Numbered from the stretch's first letter, positions 33,657 through 43,903 are shown. The stretch is 64,000 bases of DNA from Sphingobacterium haloxyli (GCF_002980525.1 NZ_PVBQ01000018.1:1-64000), one strand, 5' to 3'. Numbers and translations: made by a program. Notes: a model not told the origin generated them from the sequence alone.

Positions 33657-34880
33657 ATGAAAAGATACGGTTATTTATTACTGTTTATGTCAGTAACCTT
33701 TGCCGCATGCGGAGGAAACACGCAAAACAGCAAAGAAAATACAGAGACCGACACGTTGTCAGAAAAAAGTCGGGTCATCCCTGCAGCAGATCAACTCGAA
33801 GCCTATTTGCCTTTGTTAGAAGGAAAGAAGGTCGGCTTGATGGGCAACCAGACTTCAATAGTAGGAGAAGATAAAGAACACTTGGTAGACGTATTGCTTC
33901 GGGAAAATGTCGACCTAAAATTTGCATTCGCGCCTGAGCATGGATTTCGCGGTGATATTGAACGCGGAGAAAAAGTGGATAATACAGTTGACAAAAAGAC
34001 GGGACTTACCCTGCACACGTTGTATGGAGAAAATGCGAAAGCAGACTCTATCGTGGGATCAGTGGATGTCATGATTTTCGATTTGCAGGATGTTGGGGCC
34101 CGATTTTATACTTATGTAGCATCCATGCATCGGGTGATGCAGCTTTGCGCAGACCAAGGCAAAAAAGTAATCGTGCTAGATAGACCAAATCCAAATGGAG
34201 ATCAAGTGGACGGTCCAGTACGAAAAGACGATAAGTTTAAGGCGAACATCAGCTACCATAAAATAGCCATGATTCATGGACTGACTGTAGGTGAGTTGGC
34301 GAAGATGATCAATGGAGAAGGATGGCTGGATGGTGGGGCGCAGTGTGATTTGGAAGTGATTCCCGTCAAGAACTGGGATCATATTACGCCGTATGAGTTG
34401 CCTGTGGTTCCATCGCCTAGTTTACCAAACTATACATCGGTTAGACTGTACATGTCGCTCTGCCTTTTCGAAGGAACCGATATCAGTATAGGTCGGGGCA
34501 CAGATTGGCCCTTCCAAGTAATTGGTTATCCAGATCCGGTATTTGGCGAATTTACCTTTACGCCGGGCACGCGGCCGGGAATGGCAGCACATGTGGAACA
34601 ACAGGGGAACTTGTGCTACGGAATTGATCTCCGCGATGTGGATGCTGCTAAGGAAACGTTTACTTTGAAGTACCTGTTGGATTTTTATAATAAAATGCCC
34701 GATAAAAGCAAATTTTTCGCTCGTCCGGAGTTTTTTGACAAACTCGCCGGAACAGACGAGCTACGGAAACAAATTATCGCTGGGAAAACAGAAAACGAAA
34801 TACGCAACAGTTGGGCAGAAGAGTTGAAAGCTTATAAGGAAATGCGAAAAAAATACTTGCTCTACCCCGACTTCGAATAA
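33657..34880 (+). CDS. namZ: NamZ-type exo-beta-N-acetylmuramidase lipoprotein (DUF1343, GH171)
   Basis: The 407-residue protein is a lipoprotein (LLFMSVTFAAC) with the full DUF1343 domain: KKVGLMGNQTSIVG, FAFAPEHGFRGD, LTLHTLYG, VMIFDLQDVGARFYTYVASM, DRPNPNGD, HGLTVGELAKMING, LPNYTSVRLYMSLCLFEGT and ISIGRGTDWPFQVIG. Characterised DUF1343 members (NamZ) release MurNAc from the non-reducing end of peptidoglycan fragments. The PEHGFRG loop lies in the conserved pocket of the family. Its place between a GHL10 gene and SusC/D genes, with murQ downstream, fits peptidoglycan scavenging. A strong terminator follows. Confidence 0.9.
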   Translation: MKRYGYLLLFMSVTFAACGGNTQNSKENTETDTLSEKSRVIPAADQLEAYLPLLEGKKVGLMGNQTSIVGEDKEHLVDVLLRENVDLKFAFAPEHGFRGDIERGEKVDNTVDKKTGLTLHTLYGENAKADSIVGSVDVMIFDLQDVGARFYTYVASMHRVMQLCADQGKKVIVLDRPNPNGDQVDGPVRKDDKFKANISYHKIAMIHGLTVGELAKMINGEGWLDGGAQCDLEVIPVKNWDHITPYELPVVPSPSLPNYTSVRLYMSLCLFEGTDISIGRGTDWPFQVIGYPDPVFGEFTFTPGTRPGMAAHVEQQGNLCYGIDLRDVDAAKETFTLKYLLDFYNKMPDKSKFFARPEFFDKLAGTDELRKQIIAGKTENEIRNSWAEELKAYKEMRKKYLLYPDFE

Positions 34881-34894
34881 TCTTTACAATCTAA

Positions 34895-34918
34895 AACACG
34901 CCTTGTGCGTGTTTTTTT
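34895..34918 (+). terminator. Rho-independent terminator after namZ
   Basis: AACACGC (34895-34901) pairs with GCGTGTT (34907-34913) around a 5-nt loop and runs into seven T. Nearly the same hairpin follows the first SusD gene at 40244. Confidence 0.9.
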
Positions 34919-34956
34919 GTTTTTAAATAAAAACACTGTAGAATACGCGAAAATAA

Positions 34957-35004
34957 TTTGCTTTTTTGAGATTCTTACCTAACTTAGTGCAGGTTTTAGC
35001 GTTT
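34957..35004 (+). promoter_or_regulatory. Promoter and conserved leader element of SusC 1
   Basis: TTTG (34957-34960), 19 nt, TAACTTAG (34980-34987), then GTGCAGGTTTTAGCGTTT up to 35004. The same arrangement precedes SusC 2, with TTTG exactly 128 nt and the shared 19-nt element exactly 99 nt before the start codon in both cases. Confidence 0.65.
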
Positions 35005-35078
35005 TTTATTCTTCGACAAAGGGTAAACGTGCACTGAGTCCTAATATGTATAAACAAATCATTATGAAAACAAACTGG

Positions 35079-35111
35079 CTAGCTATGAGAAAATCTTTAC
35101 TATTTTCTGTT
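35079..35111 (+). repeat. 33-bp exact repeat around the SusC 1 start codon
   Basis: The stretch from CTAGCT before the ATG to the sixth codon pair is identical to 40427-40459 around the SusC 2 start. It encodes the start of the same signal peptide (MRKSLLFSV). Confidence 0.8.
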
Positions 35112-38100
35112 TCATTAGCAGCATTCTTACTCACCGGGATGTCCGTCGTGTTTGGCGGTTCGATAAAGGGGAAGGGCCTATATGTGTCTTTGCCGGAAAA
35201 CGAGGTGATGACAGGCGTGTCTGCAAAACAAAATACAGTGCGGGGTGTGGTCAGCGATGCTGACGGACCTTTGGTGGGCGTGACTGTGGCTGTGGTCGGG
35301 GGGCAAACAGCTACGAGCACAGACGAGAAAGGTTCTTACTCGATCAATGCACCTGTAGGAGCGTCCTTACGCTTTACTTTCTTGGGGTATCTTGCGAAAG
35401 ACGTCGTGGTCTCGAGTAACACATTGGACGTGACGCTCGATGCGGACGACACGGCTTTAGATGAAGTGGTTGTGGTCGGGTATGGTTCCCAAAAACGTTC
35501 CAATATCACGGGCGCGGTATCGACTGTTGATGTCGAGAAGACTTTTGAAACGCGTCCAATTACAGATGTGGGCAGGGCTTTGCAGGGTGCAGTTTCGGGT
35601 TTGTCGGTTTCTACGCCGAGTGGAGATCTTGGAGGAGATCCCACTATTCGATTGCGTGGCGTAAGCGGATCGTTAGAAACACAAGGGGGCGCGTCGCCAT
35701 TGATATTGGTCGATGGCGTAGAAGTGCCAAGTTTATCCATGATTAATCCAACAGATATTGAAACCATGTCGGTAATCAAAGATGCATCTGCAGCTATTTA
35801 TGGTTCTAGGGCCGCATGGGGTGTTATTTTGATCAAAACGAAATCTGGGCAGCGTAATACGAAAACATCCATCAACTATTCCAATAACATTGCGCTTCAA
35901 AAGCCGACGACGACGCCGGTTATCGCTGGAGGTGCGGAGGGTGCAAGAGCGGGGCTGCTCGCGCAACAGCGGACGAACCCGTCGTTAACTGGGTACAACA
36001 ATTTAGGTACCCGTTACGATGACTATGCCATTGAGAAGATGGAAGAATGGGAGCGGCTATATGGGGGGCAAAATCTAGGTTTGGAAATGGTGGAAGGACG
36101 AGATTATGAGGTTAAAGATGGATTTCTTTATTTCCACCGGCCATGGGATGCAGAAAGTATGTTTATGCGCGACTTTACACCGCAACAAAACCATAATCTG
36201 AGCATTACCGGCGGATCGGACAAAGTAAACTACAATGCCGGATTTGGATTGGTCTCCCAATCGGGTATATTGAAAGAAAACCCGGATAAATACAATCGCT
36301 ATAATTTTAATCTCGGAATAAATGCGGACATCAATGACTGGCTGACAGGTTTTGCAAAAGTATTATATTCGGCTTCGGATGTAACAAAACCTTATTCTTT
36401 CAACGGTGATGTTTACGAACCGATCTTCTATATGTATCGTTGGCCACGAAATTTCCCTTACGGAACGATTGACGGACTGCCCATGCGAAATGCGATTACC
36501 GATGTGCAACAGGCAAATATGAATGTCAGAACGCTGAACATGACCCGTATTTCATTTGGGGGACAAGCAACCATCATGGAGGGTTTAACCTTGGATGCCG
36601 ACTATACCTATTCACAGTACCTCAACCGGTTTGATATCAATGGTGGTAGCGTAACGGGTTGGGACTTTTGGAACAAAACAGCTTTTGATTATGTAACCTA
36701 TACCGGTGCGACGCACGACCGGGCCAGGAAAGAACGTAGCATGAGTACCCGGCATGTCGCGAATATGTATGCGACCTACGACAAAAGTTTTGACGATGTA
36801 CACAACTTTAAGTTTATGGCAGGGGCGAATGCCGAGCTAGCGGAATCGGACAACATTTGGGGGCAGCGGCTCGGGCTTCTTGACCAAAGTTACCCGCAGT
36901 TGGGTTTGGCCACGGGCGACCAGACGACAAGTTCGGGCGCATCGCATTGGTCCACGCTCGGCTTTTTCGGACGTATCAATTACGATTACCAAAATAAATA
37001 TCTTTTCGAAGTACTGGCTCGGTATGATGGTTCCTCTCGATTCAATAAAGAAAACGTTTGGGGCTTTTTCCCTGCTATGTCTGCCGGCTACGTGCTTTCT
37101 CAGGAAGAGTTTATGGATTGGTCAAAACCCTATCTGGATTTCTTAAAAGTACGAGCTTCCTGGGGCAGTGTCGGGAATCAGACCGTGCCGCCGGGATTAT
37201 ACCTTTCCACATTAAGCCAAGCACGAACCGATTGGGTGATAGATGGGGTTAATGAGAATACGATGGCGACACCTACTATTGTATCCCAAAATTTAACATG
37301 GGAGACTGTGACCACACAAGAGATCGGGATCGATGCGGCATTTTTCCAAAATAAGTTTAATGTAACGTTCAATCGCTTCAGAAGAACCGTGTCTGATCTG
37401 ATTACCGGAGGCGTGGTTCTACCATCGAGCTTTGGAGCACTTTCTCCTTTACGTAATTTTGGCGAAATGCAGACCAACGGTTGGGAATTGGAGTTGGCCT
37501 ATAACCACAGCTTCAGCAACGGTTTGAATATGCGACTGGCAGGTCAGCTGTCTGATTTCAAAGAGACGATTACCAAGTTCGATGGACAAGCTCAAATAAA
37601 TGCCAATGGTACATCCTCTAACTACGCCGGAAAAATGATCGGTGAGATCTGGGGTTACGAAACAGATCGACTTTTCCAAATCGACGACTTCATTGCAAAT
37701 CCAGATGGAACATATACGTTAAAGGATGGGATTCCTTCACAATCTTTTTACGAGACGACTACGTTTCAATTTGGTCCGGGAGATATCAAATATAGAGACT
37801 TGAATGGAGATGGCGTGATCGGTGTGGGTGATGGTACGGTGGAAAATCCAGGCGACCGGAGAATCATCGGTAATTCCAACCCGAGGTACCAGTATGGTTT
37901 CCGCGCAGACTTCGATTATAAAGGATTTGATTTAGGCTTCTTCTTGCAAGGAGTCGGCTCACGCGACATTTGGGCAGGAGGAGATTTTGTTGTGCCTGGT
38001 TGGCGACCTGCCGAAGCTTGGTATACCCACCAAATGGACTATTGGACACCGGAAAATACGGGCGCGTTCTATTATCGGCCCACTGACCAGAGGCAGAGTA

Positions 38101-38423
38101 ATACAACGTTGAACCATATGCCGCAAACCAGATATCTATTGGATATGTCGTATCTGCGGTTGAAAAATCTAACATTTGGGTATACGTTACCGTCATCGGT
38201 GATGGATAAGGCGAAAATTTCGAAATTAAGGGTATTCTTCTCCGGCGAGAACCTGTTGGAATTTGATAATTTAGACGTTCCGGTTGACCCGGAAATAGAT
38301 TATACCGTAGAAGGAAGAGATGATTCCAATGCTTTTGGTCGATCAGGCAATGATCTAAATACATTCGGTCGCTCCTACCCGTACCGCAGAACATTTTCAT
38401 TAGGGCTTCAATTAACTTTTTAG
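35085..38423 (+). CDS. SusC/RagA family TonB-linked outer-membrane transporter (pair 1)
   Basis: From the ATG at 35085 the protein has 1112 residues. Two earlier in-frame ATGs (35046, 35064) exist, but MRKSLLFSVSLAAFLL is the signal peptide and matches the start of SusC 2. After it come a CarboxypepD_reg-like domain (VRGVVSDADGPLVGVTV), the LDEVVVVGYG linker, a plug (ILVDGVEVPSLSMINPTDIE) and a beta-barrel ending in a terminal aromatic residue (LGLQLTF). It is the channel that, with its SusD lid, imports bulky oligomers using TonB energy. The ligand is probably a peptidoglycan fragment, by context. Confidence 0.93.
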   Translation: MRKSLLFSVSLAAFLLTGMSVVFGGSIKGKGLYVSLPENEVMTGVSAKQNTVRGVVSDADGPLVGVTVAVVGGQTATSTDEKGSYSINAPVGASLRFTFLGYLAKDVVVSSNTLDVTLDADDTALDEVVVVGYGSQKRSNITGAVSTVDVEKTFETRPITDVGRALQGAVSGLSVSTPSGDLGGDPTIRLRGVSGSLETQGGASPLILVDGVEVPSLSMINPTDIETMSVIKDASAAIYGSRAAWGVILIKTKSGQRNTKTSINYSNNIALQKPTTTPVIAGGAEGARAGLLAQQRTNPSLTGYNNLGTRYDDYAIEKMEEWERLYGGQNLGLEMVEGRDYEVKDGFLYFHRPWDAESMFMRDFTPQQNHNLSITGGSDKVNYNAGFGLVSQSGILKENPDKYNRYNFNLGINADINDWLTGFAKVLYSASDVTKPYSFNGDVYEPIFYMYRWPRNFPYGTIDGLPMRNAITDVQQANMNVRTLNMTRISFGGQATIMEGLTLDADYTYSQYLNRFDINGGSVTGWDFWNKTAFDYVTYTGATHDRARKERSMSTRHVANMYATYDKSFDDVHNFKFMAGANAELAESDNIWGQRLGLLDQSYPQLGLATGDQTTSSGASHWSTLGFFGRINYDYQNKYLFEVLARYDGSSRFNKENVWGFFPAMSAGYVLSQEEFMDWSKPYLDFLKVRASWGSVGNQTVPPGLYLSTLSQARTDWVIDGVNENTMATPTIVSQNLTWETVTTQEIGIDAAFFQNKFNVTFNRFRRTVSDLITGGVVLPSSFGALSPLRNFGEMQTNGWELELAYNHSFSNGLNMRLAGQLSDFKETITKFDGQAQINANGTSSNYAGKMIGEIWGYETDRLFQIDDFIANPDGTYTLKDGIPSQSFYETTTFQFGPGDIKYRDLNGDGVIGVGDGTVENPGDRRIIGNSNPRYQYGFRADFDYKGFDLGFFLQGVGSRDIWAGGDFVVPGWRPAEAWYTHQMDYWTPENTGAFYYRPTDQRQSNTTLNHMPQTRYLLDMSYLRLKNLTFGYTLPSSVMDKAKISKLRVFFSGENLLEFDNLDVPVDPEIDYTVEGRDDSNAFGRSGNDLNTFGRSYPYRRTFSLGLQLTF

Positions 38424-38425
38424 AG

Positions 38426-40192
38426 ATGAAACTACTTAAATATATAGCCATAGCAGGTATTTTATCGACGACATCCTGCTCTAAAGATTTTTTGGGCGAT
38501 GATTTTTTAACGAAAGATCCGCTAGATCAATTGACGGATCCAGCGTTCTGGTCGTCCGAAAACAACATCCGGACCTATACCTTTGGTTTTTATAACTCCT
38601 ATTTCAAAGGATATGGTAGTGGTTTTGGTAGGGGAACCTTGTATGACGGGCAGTTTATCAACGATGATTTTATATCGATAAGCCCGAATGAGATTGTTGT
38701 GGACGAGTTTGTAATCAATGTGCCGACTTCGGGCGGGGGCTGGTCGCCAGTTCTACCTGCAAACCAAATCCCCACGGGCGTAAGTTCTTATTATTCGCGT
38801 ATACGTAAGGCCAATCACTTTATCAATAGTGTGCCGATTGCGGAGCTCGCTGAAGAAGTCCAGAACCATTGGCTGGGTGTAGGGCGATTCTTCCGTGGTT
38901 TAGAATATGCGAATTTTGTCAATGCTTTCGGTGATGTGCCATATATTGATCGGGTTTTGACCGAAGATGATCCTGACTTGTATCGGCCGCGGGACTCCAG
39001 GGTTTATGTCATGGACAGGGTGCTGGAAGATTTTAGATTTGCCGCCGAACATGTACGCGCCAGCGACGGACCGACGCAGCAGGCAGTGAACAAATATGTG
39101 GTGTTGGCTTTTATGTCACGGGTATTTCTATTTGAAGGAACCTGGTTGAAATACCACGCTATCGATGAAGCGAAAGCAACAGAGTACTTAGAGGTTGCAA
39201 AATGGGCTGCGGATGAGATCATCAACAGTGGTGCTTTCTCGGTTTCCAACGACTATCGTGGCTTGTTTGCTTCGGAGTCACTTAAAGGAAATAGGGAGGT
39301 TATACTGTTCAAAGAATATGCGGAAGGAATTTTGTCGCACAGCGCGATGTCGTATAATAACCTAGAACCACAGGCGGGGATGTCCAAAAATGCAATAGAT
39401 AGCTATCTATTGTCAGACGGACTGCCTATCGGCTTGTCGCCGCTTTACGAAAACGACCGGACGGTAGCTAATGCGCTGCGTGATCGTGACGGGCGTTTAC
39501 AACAGACTATAGCACCGCAACTGCGCATGATGAATGTGGTGAGCAACTTTGCCCTCTCGGGATACGCCGTACAGAAATTTCTGAACGAAAGCCTCAGGAA
39601 TCAAACCGTGGGAACAGGTTCCTTGAATATTACCGACGCGCCTATTATCCGTTACGGCGAGGTACTTATGAATTACGCTGAGGCTGCAGCTGAGTTGGGA
39701 ACGCTGACGCAGAGCGACCTCGATAGAACGGTCAACGTCCTTCGGAATAGAAACGGAGTGGATTTGCCACGCCTAGAGGTGAATGGTGGTCGTCCCGCTG
39801 TAAACGGAACACCGTATGATGACCCTGCGCGCGACCCGAGTGTTCCGAGTCTTCTCTGGGAAATTAGAAGGGAGCGCAGGTCCGAATTGATATTCGAAGG
39901 CCTTCGGCTGAACGATTTACGCCGATGGAGAAAGCTCGAATACGCCGACACAGAGAAAAACCCGACAAACAATAGAGGAGCTTATATCGTAAAAGCAAAT
40001 TACACATCTGAACAGTTGAACGGCATTACGATAGACGGCGCTAATGAAGGGTATATCATACCGTCTGCCTCTATTCAAAGAACAGTAGATGTTAAATTGT
40101 ATCTTGACCCGATTCCGCTGGATCAGATTTCGCTGTATGAAAGTAATGGGGTTGAGTTAAAGCAAAATCCCGGATGGAACGCGGATAAGTAA
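38426..40192 (+). CDS. RagB/SusD family outer-membrane lipoprotein (pair 1)
   Basis: A 588-residue SusD-like protein with lipobox ILSTTSC. SusD features are clear: the N-terminal KDPLDQLTDPAFWSSENN, tetratricopeptide-like helices (HWLGVGRFFRGLEYANFV), the late IRYGEVLMNYAEAAAELG and the WEIRRERRSELIFEGLRLND segment near residue 475. It forms the lid over the SusC channel. It starts 2 nt after SusC 1, so the two are co-translated. Ligand specificity cannot be read from the sequence. A terminator follows. Confidence 0.93.
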   Translation: MKLLKYIAIAGILSTTSCSKDFLGDDFLTKDPLDQLTDPAFWSSENNIRTYTFGFYNSYFKGYGSGFGRGTLYDGQFINDDFISISPNEIVVDEFVINVPTSGGGWSPVLPANQIPTGVSSYYSRIRKANHFINSVPIAELAEEVQNHWLGVGRFFRGLEYANFVNAFGDVPYIDRVLTEDDPDLYRPRDSRVYVMDRVLEDFRFAAEHVRASDGPTQQAVNKYVVLAFMSRVFLFEGTWLKYHAIDEAKATEYLEVAKWAADEIINSGAFSVSNDYRGLFASESLKGNREVILFKEYAEGILSHSAMSYNNLEPQAGMSKNAIDSYLLSDGLPIGLSPLYENDRTVANALRDRDGRLQQTIAPQLRMMNVVSNFALSGYAVQKFLNESLRNQTVGTGSLNITDAPIIRYGEVLMNYAEAAAELGTLTQSDLDRTVNVLRNRNGVDLPRLEVNGGRPAVNGTPYDDPARDPSVPSLLWEIRRERRSELIFEGLRLNDLRRWRKLEYADTEKNPTNNRGAYIVKANYTSEQLNGITIDGANEGYIIPSASIQRTVDVKLYLDPIPLDQISLYESNGVELKQNPGWNADK

Positions 40193-40243
40193 AACTTGAG
40201 TTTCAGGTCGAGTAAGAGTGCTCTCCAGATAGTATTGATGAAG

Positions 40244-40268
40244 ACACGCCTTTGTGCGTGTTTTTTTT
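40244..40268 (+). terminator. Rho-independent terminator after SusD 1
   Basis: ACACGC (40244-40249) pairs with GCGTGT (40256-40261) and leads into eight T. It resembles the namZ terminator at 34895 in stem and loop. Confidence 0.9.
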
Positions 40269-40304
40269 ATTTTTAGCACAATCACTGAAAAAAATGCAGA
40301 AAAG

Positions 40305-40352
40305 TTTGTTTTTTTAATGTTGTTATTTATATCAGTGCTGGTTTTAGCGTTT
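40305..40352 (+). promoter_or_regulatory. Promoter and conserved leader element of SusC 2
   Basis: TTTG (40305-40308), 19 nt, TATATCAG (40328-40335), then GTGCTGGTTTTAGCGTTT up to 40352. Only one base differs from SusC 1 across the 19-nt element AGTGCWGGTTTTAGCGTTT, and both distances to the ATG are equal. Confidence 0.65.
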
Positions 40353-40426
40353 CTTGTTTGTATTATGATAAAATATGCAAGAAGAAAACCTTTATGAAGT
40401 AATCTATTATTAAATAAACTAACTAA

Positions 40427-40459
40427 CTAGCTATGAGAAAATCTTTACTATTTTCTGTT
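40427..40459 (+). repeat. 33-bp exact repeat around the SusC 2 start codon
   Basis: Identical to 35079-35111; see SusC 1. Beyond it the two genes diverge at nucleotide level. Confidence 0.8.
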
Positions 40460-43400
40460 GCTTTTGGGTTGATTGCGGCGACGGGATCCATTGCAAGGGA
40501 AGGGTTCTCGACTGTGAGAGTGACTCCTTTATTGCTGGACAACGTGGTTCAAAACATCATTAAGGGAAAGGTCACAGGTGCTGATGGAGCAATTAGTGGA
40601 GCTACCGTAAGTATAGTAGGTGGAACAACCTCTGTGTCTACGGATGACAACGGAAATTTTTCAATCAACGCTCCAATGGGCACAACGCTGCGTTTCAGCT
40701 ATGTAGGGTATCAGCCCAAGGACATTGTGGTTTCCAGCAATTCCATTAATGTGACCCTGCAAGTGGAGGATAACCCACTGGAAGAAGTCGTGGTTGTGGG
40801 ATATGGTGCGCAGAAGCGCGAACATTTGACAGGCGCTGTCAGTAATGTGAGTATGGATAGGGTAGTAGGTGACAGGCCTATTCCCGATCTGGCTCGGGGA
40901 TTACAAGGAACGATCCCTGGGTTAAATATCCAGGTGCCAAGTGGAGAAGTAGGATCTGATGCTATTATGAAAATTAGGGGACAGGTCGGATCTCCTAATG
41001 GAGGTAGTAATCCGCTGATTTTAGTGGATAATGTCGAGATACCGAGTATCCAATATGTTAACCCACACGATATTGAATCGATTACGGTGTTGAAAGATGC
41101 GGCATCCAGTGCTATATATGGGGCGAAAGCTGCTTTTGGTGTGATTTTGATCACAACAAAAAAAGGGGGAACAACAGATAAGACAAACTTTACGTATTCT
41201 AATAACCTAATTGTACAGTCTCCTTTTAAGAAAATCGATGTTGCGGGTATTGATGGGTTAGAATATACACTGGACGCACATGAGAACATGAAACAGGCAG
41301 GACCTGCTGGAGGTTTTTGGCGAATTGACAGAAACAGTTTTGAGAAAATAAAAGAATGGCAGGAGAAATGGGGAGATGTAGTCAATTATGACGACCCTGT
41401 AGTTTACGGCCGTGATTGGTCGTGGGATGGAACGCAGAAATTTGGTTACCGGATCTACGATCCTGTGGAGACAATGGTTAAAGATAATGCGTTTTCGAAT
41501 ATTCATAATTTAGGGATGAATGGCCGATCAGGGAAGACTAATTATAATCTAAGTGTAGGTTATATGGGGCAGGAAGGAATGATGAAACCTGCACCACATG
41601 ATGATTTCCGACGTCTTACCGGAACATTAACTTTGTCACATGAAGTCAATGATTTTTTGACTTTACGAGGAGGAGCGCGATATTCCGATAGCAGAAAGCG
41701 TAATCCATTTTCATTGAATTCAGGAGGGTTTGGGGCGGATCCTTGGTTGTACCTATATCGTTGGAGTCGCTTATTCCCAGTAGGTGTGCAGGAGAATGGG
41801 GAAGACATAATTGACCCAGCCTTTTCTGCCAGAAATTCGCATGATCAGATTCATGCCAAACGGTTTTTGAATCTCAATTTTGGAACGACGATAAATGTCA
41901 TGAAAAATTGGGATATTGTTGCAGACTATGCATATAACACAGAAAGTACAAACCTCAGTCAATCTCTGCCATATGTACAGGCAAAAACGACGTGGTATGG
42001 CGTGCAAGAATTACGTGATGAGAATGGCAATCGTATACACGTGGACGAAAATGGTGTTCCTGTAGAGAGTGGCGGTATGCCAGCCTGGCAATTCCCCTTG
42101 ACCGACCACACAACTAAGGAGCAAACATATGTTTATCGGGATTCGTACTTATATAAACGTCATACGGTAAATGCACTGACTAATTATAATCTAGATAAGG
42201 GTGATCACGCGTTGAAATTCATGTTGGGAACGAATATTGTTGCCTATGCATGGGAAGGCCATTGGTCGCAACGATCAAATCTAATCAATAACGAAAACCC
42301 GCAGCTGAATTGGGGTGTAGGTACCGAGACTTCTGGAGGTGGAGCAAACTGGGATTCGCAGGTCGGTTTCTTCGGACGCGTAAATTATGCCTATAAAAAT
42401 AAATATTTGGTTGAAGCCAATCTGAGATACGACGGCTCTTCAAAATTTCCGAAGCACCTTCGGTGGCGTTGGTTTCCAGGTGTTTCAGCCGGATGGGTTG
42501 TTTCGGAGGAAAGCTTTATGGAGCCACTCAAACCGGTATTGAGTTTTGCGAAATTAAGAGCATCGTATGGCGTCATTGGAGACCAGTCTGTTCCCAACTC
42601 TATTTATGTCCCAACGATGGGGATTGCGAAAAACTCGTGGTTGAACGCTGGAGGTGAGCAGTTTTTCCAGTTGGGAACACCGGGCGCGGTTTCAAGAGAT
42701 ATTACTTGGCAAGATATTGAACACCTGAATGTAGGGTTAGATTTTCGATTTTTTAATAATAAGTTAGGTTTGACGGCAGAATGGTTTCAGCGCTATACGA
42801 AGAACATGATTGTGGGAGGCGACTTCTTGCCGGCCACATTTGGAACTGGTGTCCCTGCGGGAAATTATGGAAACCTGCGTACACGGGGTTGGGAAATTGC
42901 AGCTGATTTTAACCATCGATTTGATAATGGACTGGGACTTACATTCCATGCCAACGTCGCGGATGCCGTTACCTTTATTACAAAAGGTGCAGACTGGCAA
43001 TTGCCATGGGAAGATCGCAGTTTAGGTACAACGTACTCTACCGGTCGTCGATATGGTGATGTATTTGGGTTTGTAACAGACAGACTTTTTCAGGCGGAGG
43101 ATTTTGTGTACGATGACAATGGGAATTTTGTACAGACAGATATCGTCTGGCAAGGGACCAGTAAACGGACGAATATGCTAGCAGGCGATAACCCAGTCTA
43201 CCAAACATACTTTGAAGATGGCAATCAGATTTTATTGATCAGTCCTGGCGATGTAAAGTTTGTGGATATCAATGGGGATGGTTATATCGATGCTGGAAAC
43301 TCGACGAATGGAAATTCAGGTGATCGTGTTGTTATAGGTAACATTACACCGCGTTATGACTTTGGGTTTCGCGTAGGTGCCGATTGGAAAGGGTTTGATC

Positions 43401-43885
43401 TATCTGTTTTTCTACAAGGAGTTGGCAAGCGTAGTATCTGGGGGGATGGTCAGTTGGCGATTCCGGGTTATTTTTCCAAAGAGGGTGCAATGCCACAGGC
43501 TATCGCAGGTGACTATTGGAAATCAGATCGGACGGATGCTTTTTATCCAAGAGCGTGGAACATGAATGGATCCAACTCTAATTACGTTATGCGTCCACAG
43601 TCTAAATATATGTTGGACATGTCCTACTTGAAAATCAAAAACATCACGGTAGGTTACAATCTACCTACATCGATGTTGAACAAGGCTAATATAGCTAGTG
43701 CTCGTATTTATGTGTCTTTAGAGAATTTTATCACATTTGATAATTTAAGAGGACTTCCGATTGATCCGGAAGCTATTTCAGGGCATTCGATGTTAAGAGA
43801 AGGTGGGAATTATAACTTGGGTCGGACAGGTACGTCGAATCCACCGTTTAAATCTGCTTCCATGGGAGTATCTATAGGTTTTTAA
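40433..43885 (+). CDS. SusC/RagA family TonB-linked outer-membrane transporter (pair 2)
   Basis: An 1150-residue SusC protein with signal MRKSLLFSVAFGLIAATGS, CarboxypepD_reg-like domain (IKGKVTGADGAISGATV), the LEEVVVVGYGAQKR linker, plug (PLILVDNVEIPSIQYVNP) and barrel. It is a paralogue of SusC 1; their first 120 residues align without gaps of note (SINAP, LRF, VVSSN and VTL are shared). It begins the longer unit that contains SusD 2, DUF4623, GHL10 and the phosphoesterase. The ligand is inferred to be a cell-wall glycan fragment. Confidence 0.93.
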   Translation: MRKSLLFSVAFGLIAATGSIAREGFSTVRVTPLLLDNVVQNIIKGKVTGADGAISGATVSIVGGTTSVSTDDNGNFSINAPMGTTLRFSYVGYQPKDIVVSSNSINVTLQVEDNPLEEVVVVGYGAQKREHLTGAVSNVSMDRVVGDRPIPDLARGLQGTIPGLNIQVPSGEVGSDAIMKIRGQVGSPNGGSNPLILVDNVEIPSIQYVNPHDIESITVLKDAASSAIYGAKAAFGVILITTKKGGTTDKTNFTYSNNLIVQSPFKKIDVAGIDGLEYTLDAHENMKQAGPAGGFWRIDRNSFEKIKEWQEKWGDVVNYDDPVVYGRDWSWDGTQKFGYRIYDPVETMVKDNAFSNIHNLGMNGRSGKTNYNLSVGYMGQEGMMKPAPHDDFRRLTGTLTLSHEVNDFLTLRGGARYSDSRKRNPFSLNSGGFGADPWLYLYRWSRLFPVGVQENGEDIIDPAFSARNSHDQIHAKRFLNLNFGTTINVMKNWDIVADYAYNTESTNLSQSLPYVQAKTTWYGVQELRDENGNRIHVDENGVPVESGGMPAWQFPLTDHTTKEQTYVYRDSYLYKRHTVNALTNYNLDKGDHALKFMLGTNIVAYAWEGHWSQRSNLINNENPQLNWGVGTETSGGGANWDSQVGFFGRVNYAYKNKYLVEANLRYDGSSKFPKHLRWRWFPGVSAGWVVSEESFMEPLKPVLSFAKLRASYGVIGDQSVPNSIYVPTMGIAKNSWLNAGGEQFFQLGTPGAVSRDITWQDIEHLNVGLDFRFFNNKLGLTAEWFQRYTKNMIVGGDFLPATFGTGVPAGNYGNLRTRGWEIAADFNHRFDNGLGLTFHANVADAVTFITKGADWQLPWEDRSLGTTYSTGRRYGDVFGFVTDRLFQAEDFVYDDNGNFVQTDIVWQGTSKRTNMLAGDNPVYQTYFEDGNQILLISPGDVKFVDINGDGYIDAGNSTNGNSGDRVVIGNITPRYDFGFRVGADWKGFDLSVFLQGVGKRSIWGDGQLAIPGYFSKEGAMPQAIAGDYWKSDRTDAFYPRAWNMNGSNSNYVMRPQSKYMLDMSYLKIKNITVGYNLPTSMLNKANIASARIYVSLENFITFDNLRGLPIDPEAISGHSMLREGGNYNLGRTGTSNPPFKSASMGVSIGF

Positions 43886-43903
43886 TCTTAAAAGGGAAAA
43901 GAA

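Noticed and set aside
35079..40459. The two 33-bp exact repeats as attachment or recombination sites of a mobile element
   Set aside because: They encode the same signal peptide at the start of paralogous genes and belong to a larger conserved leader; no recombinase is near.
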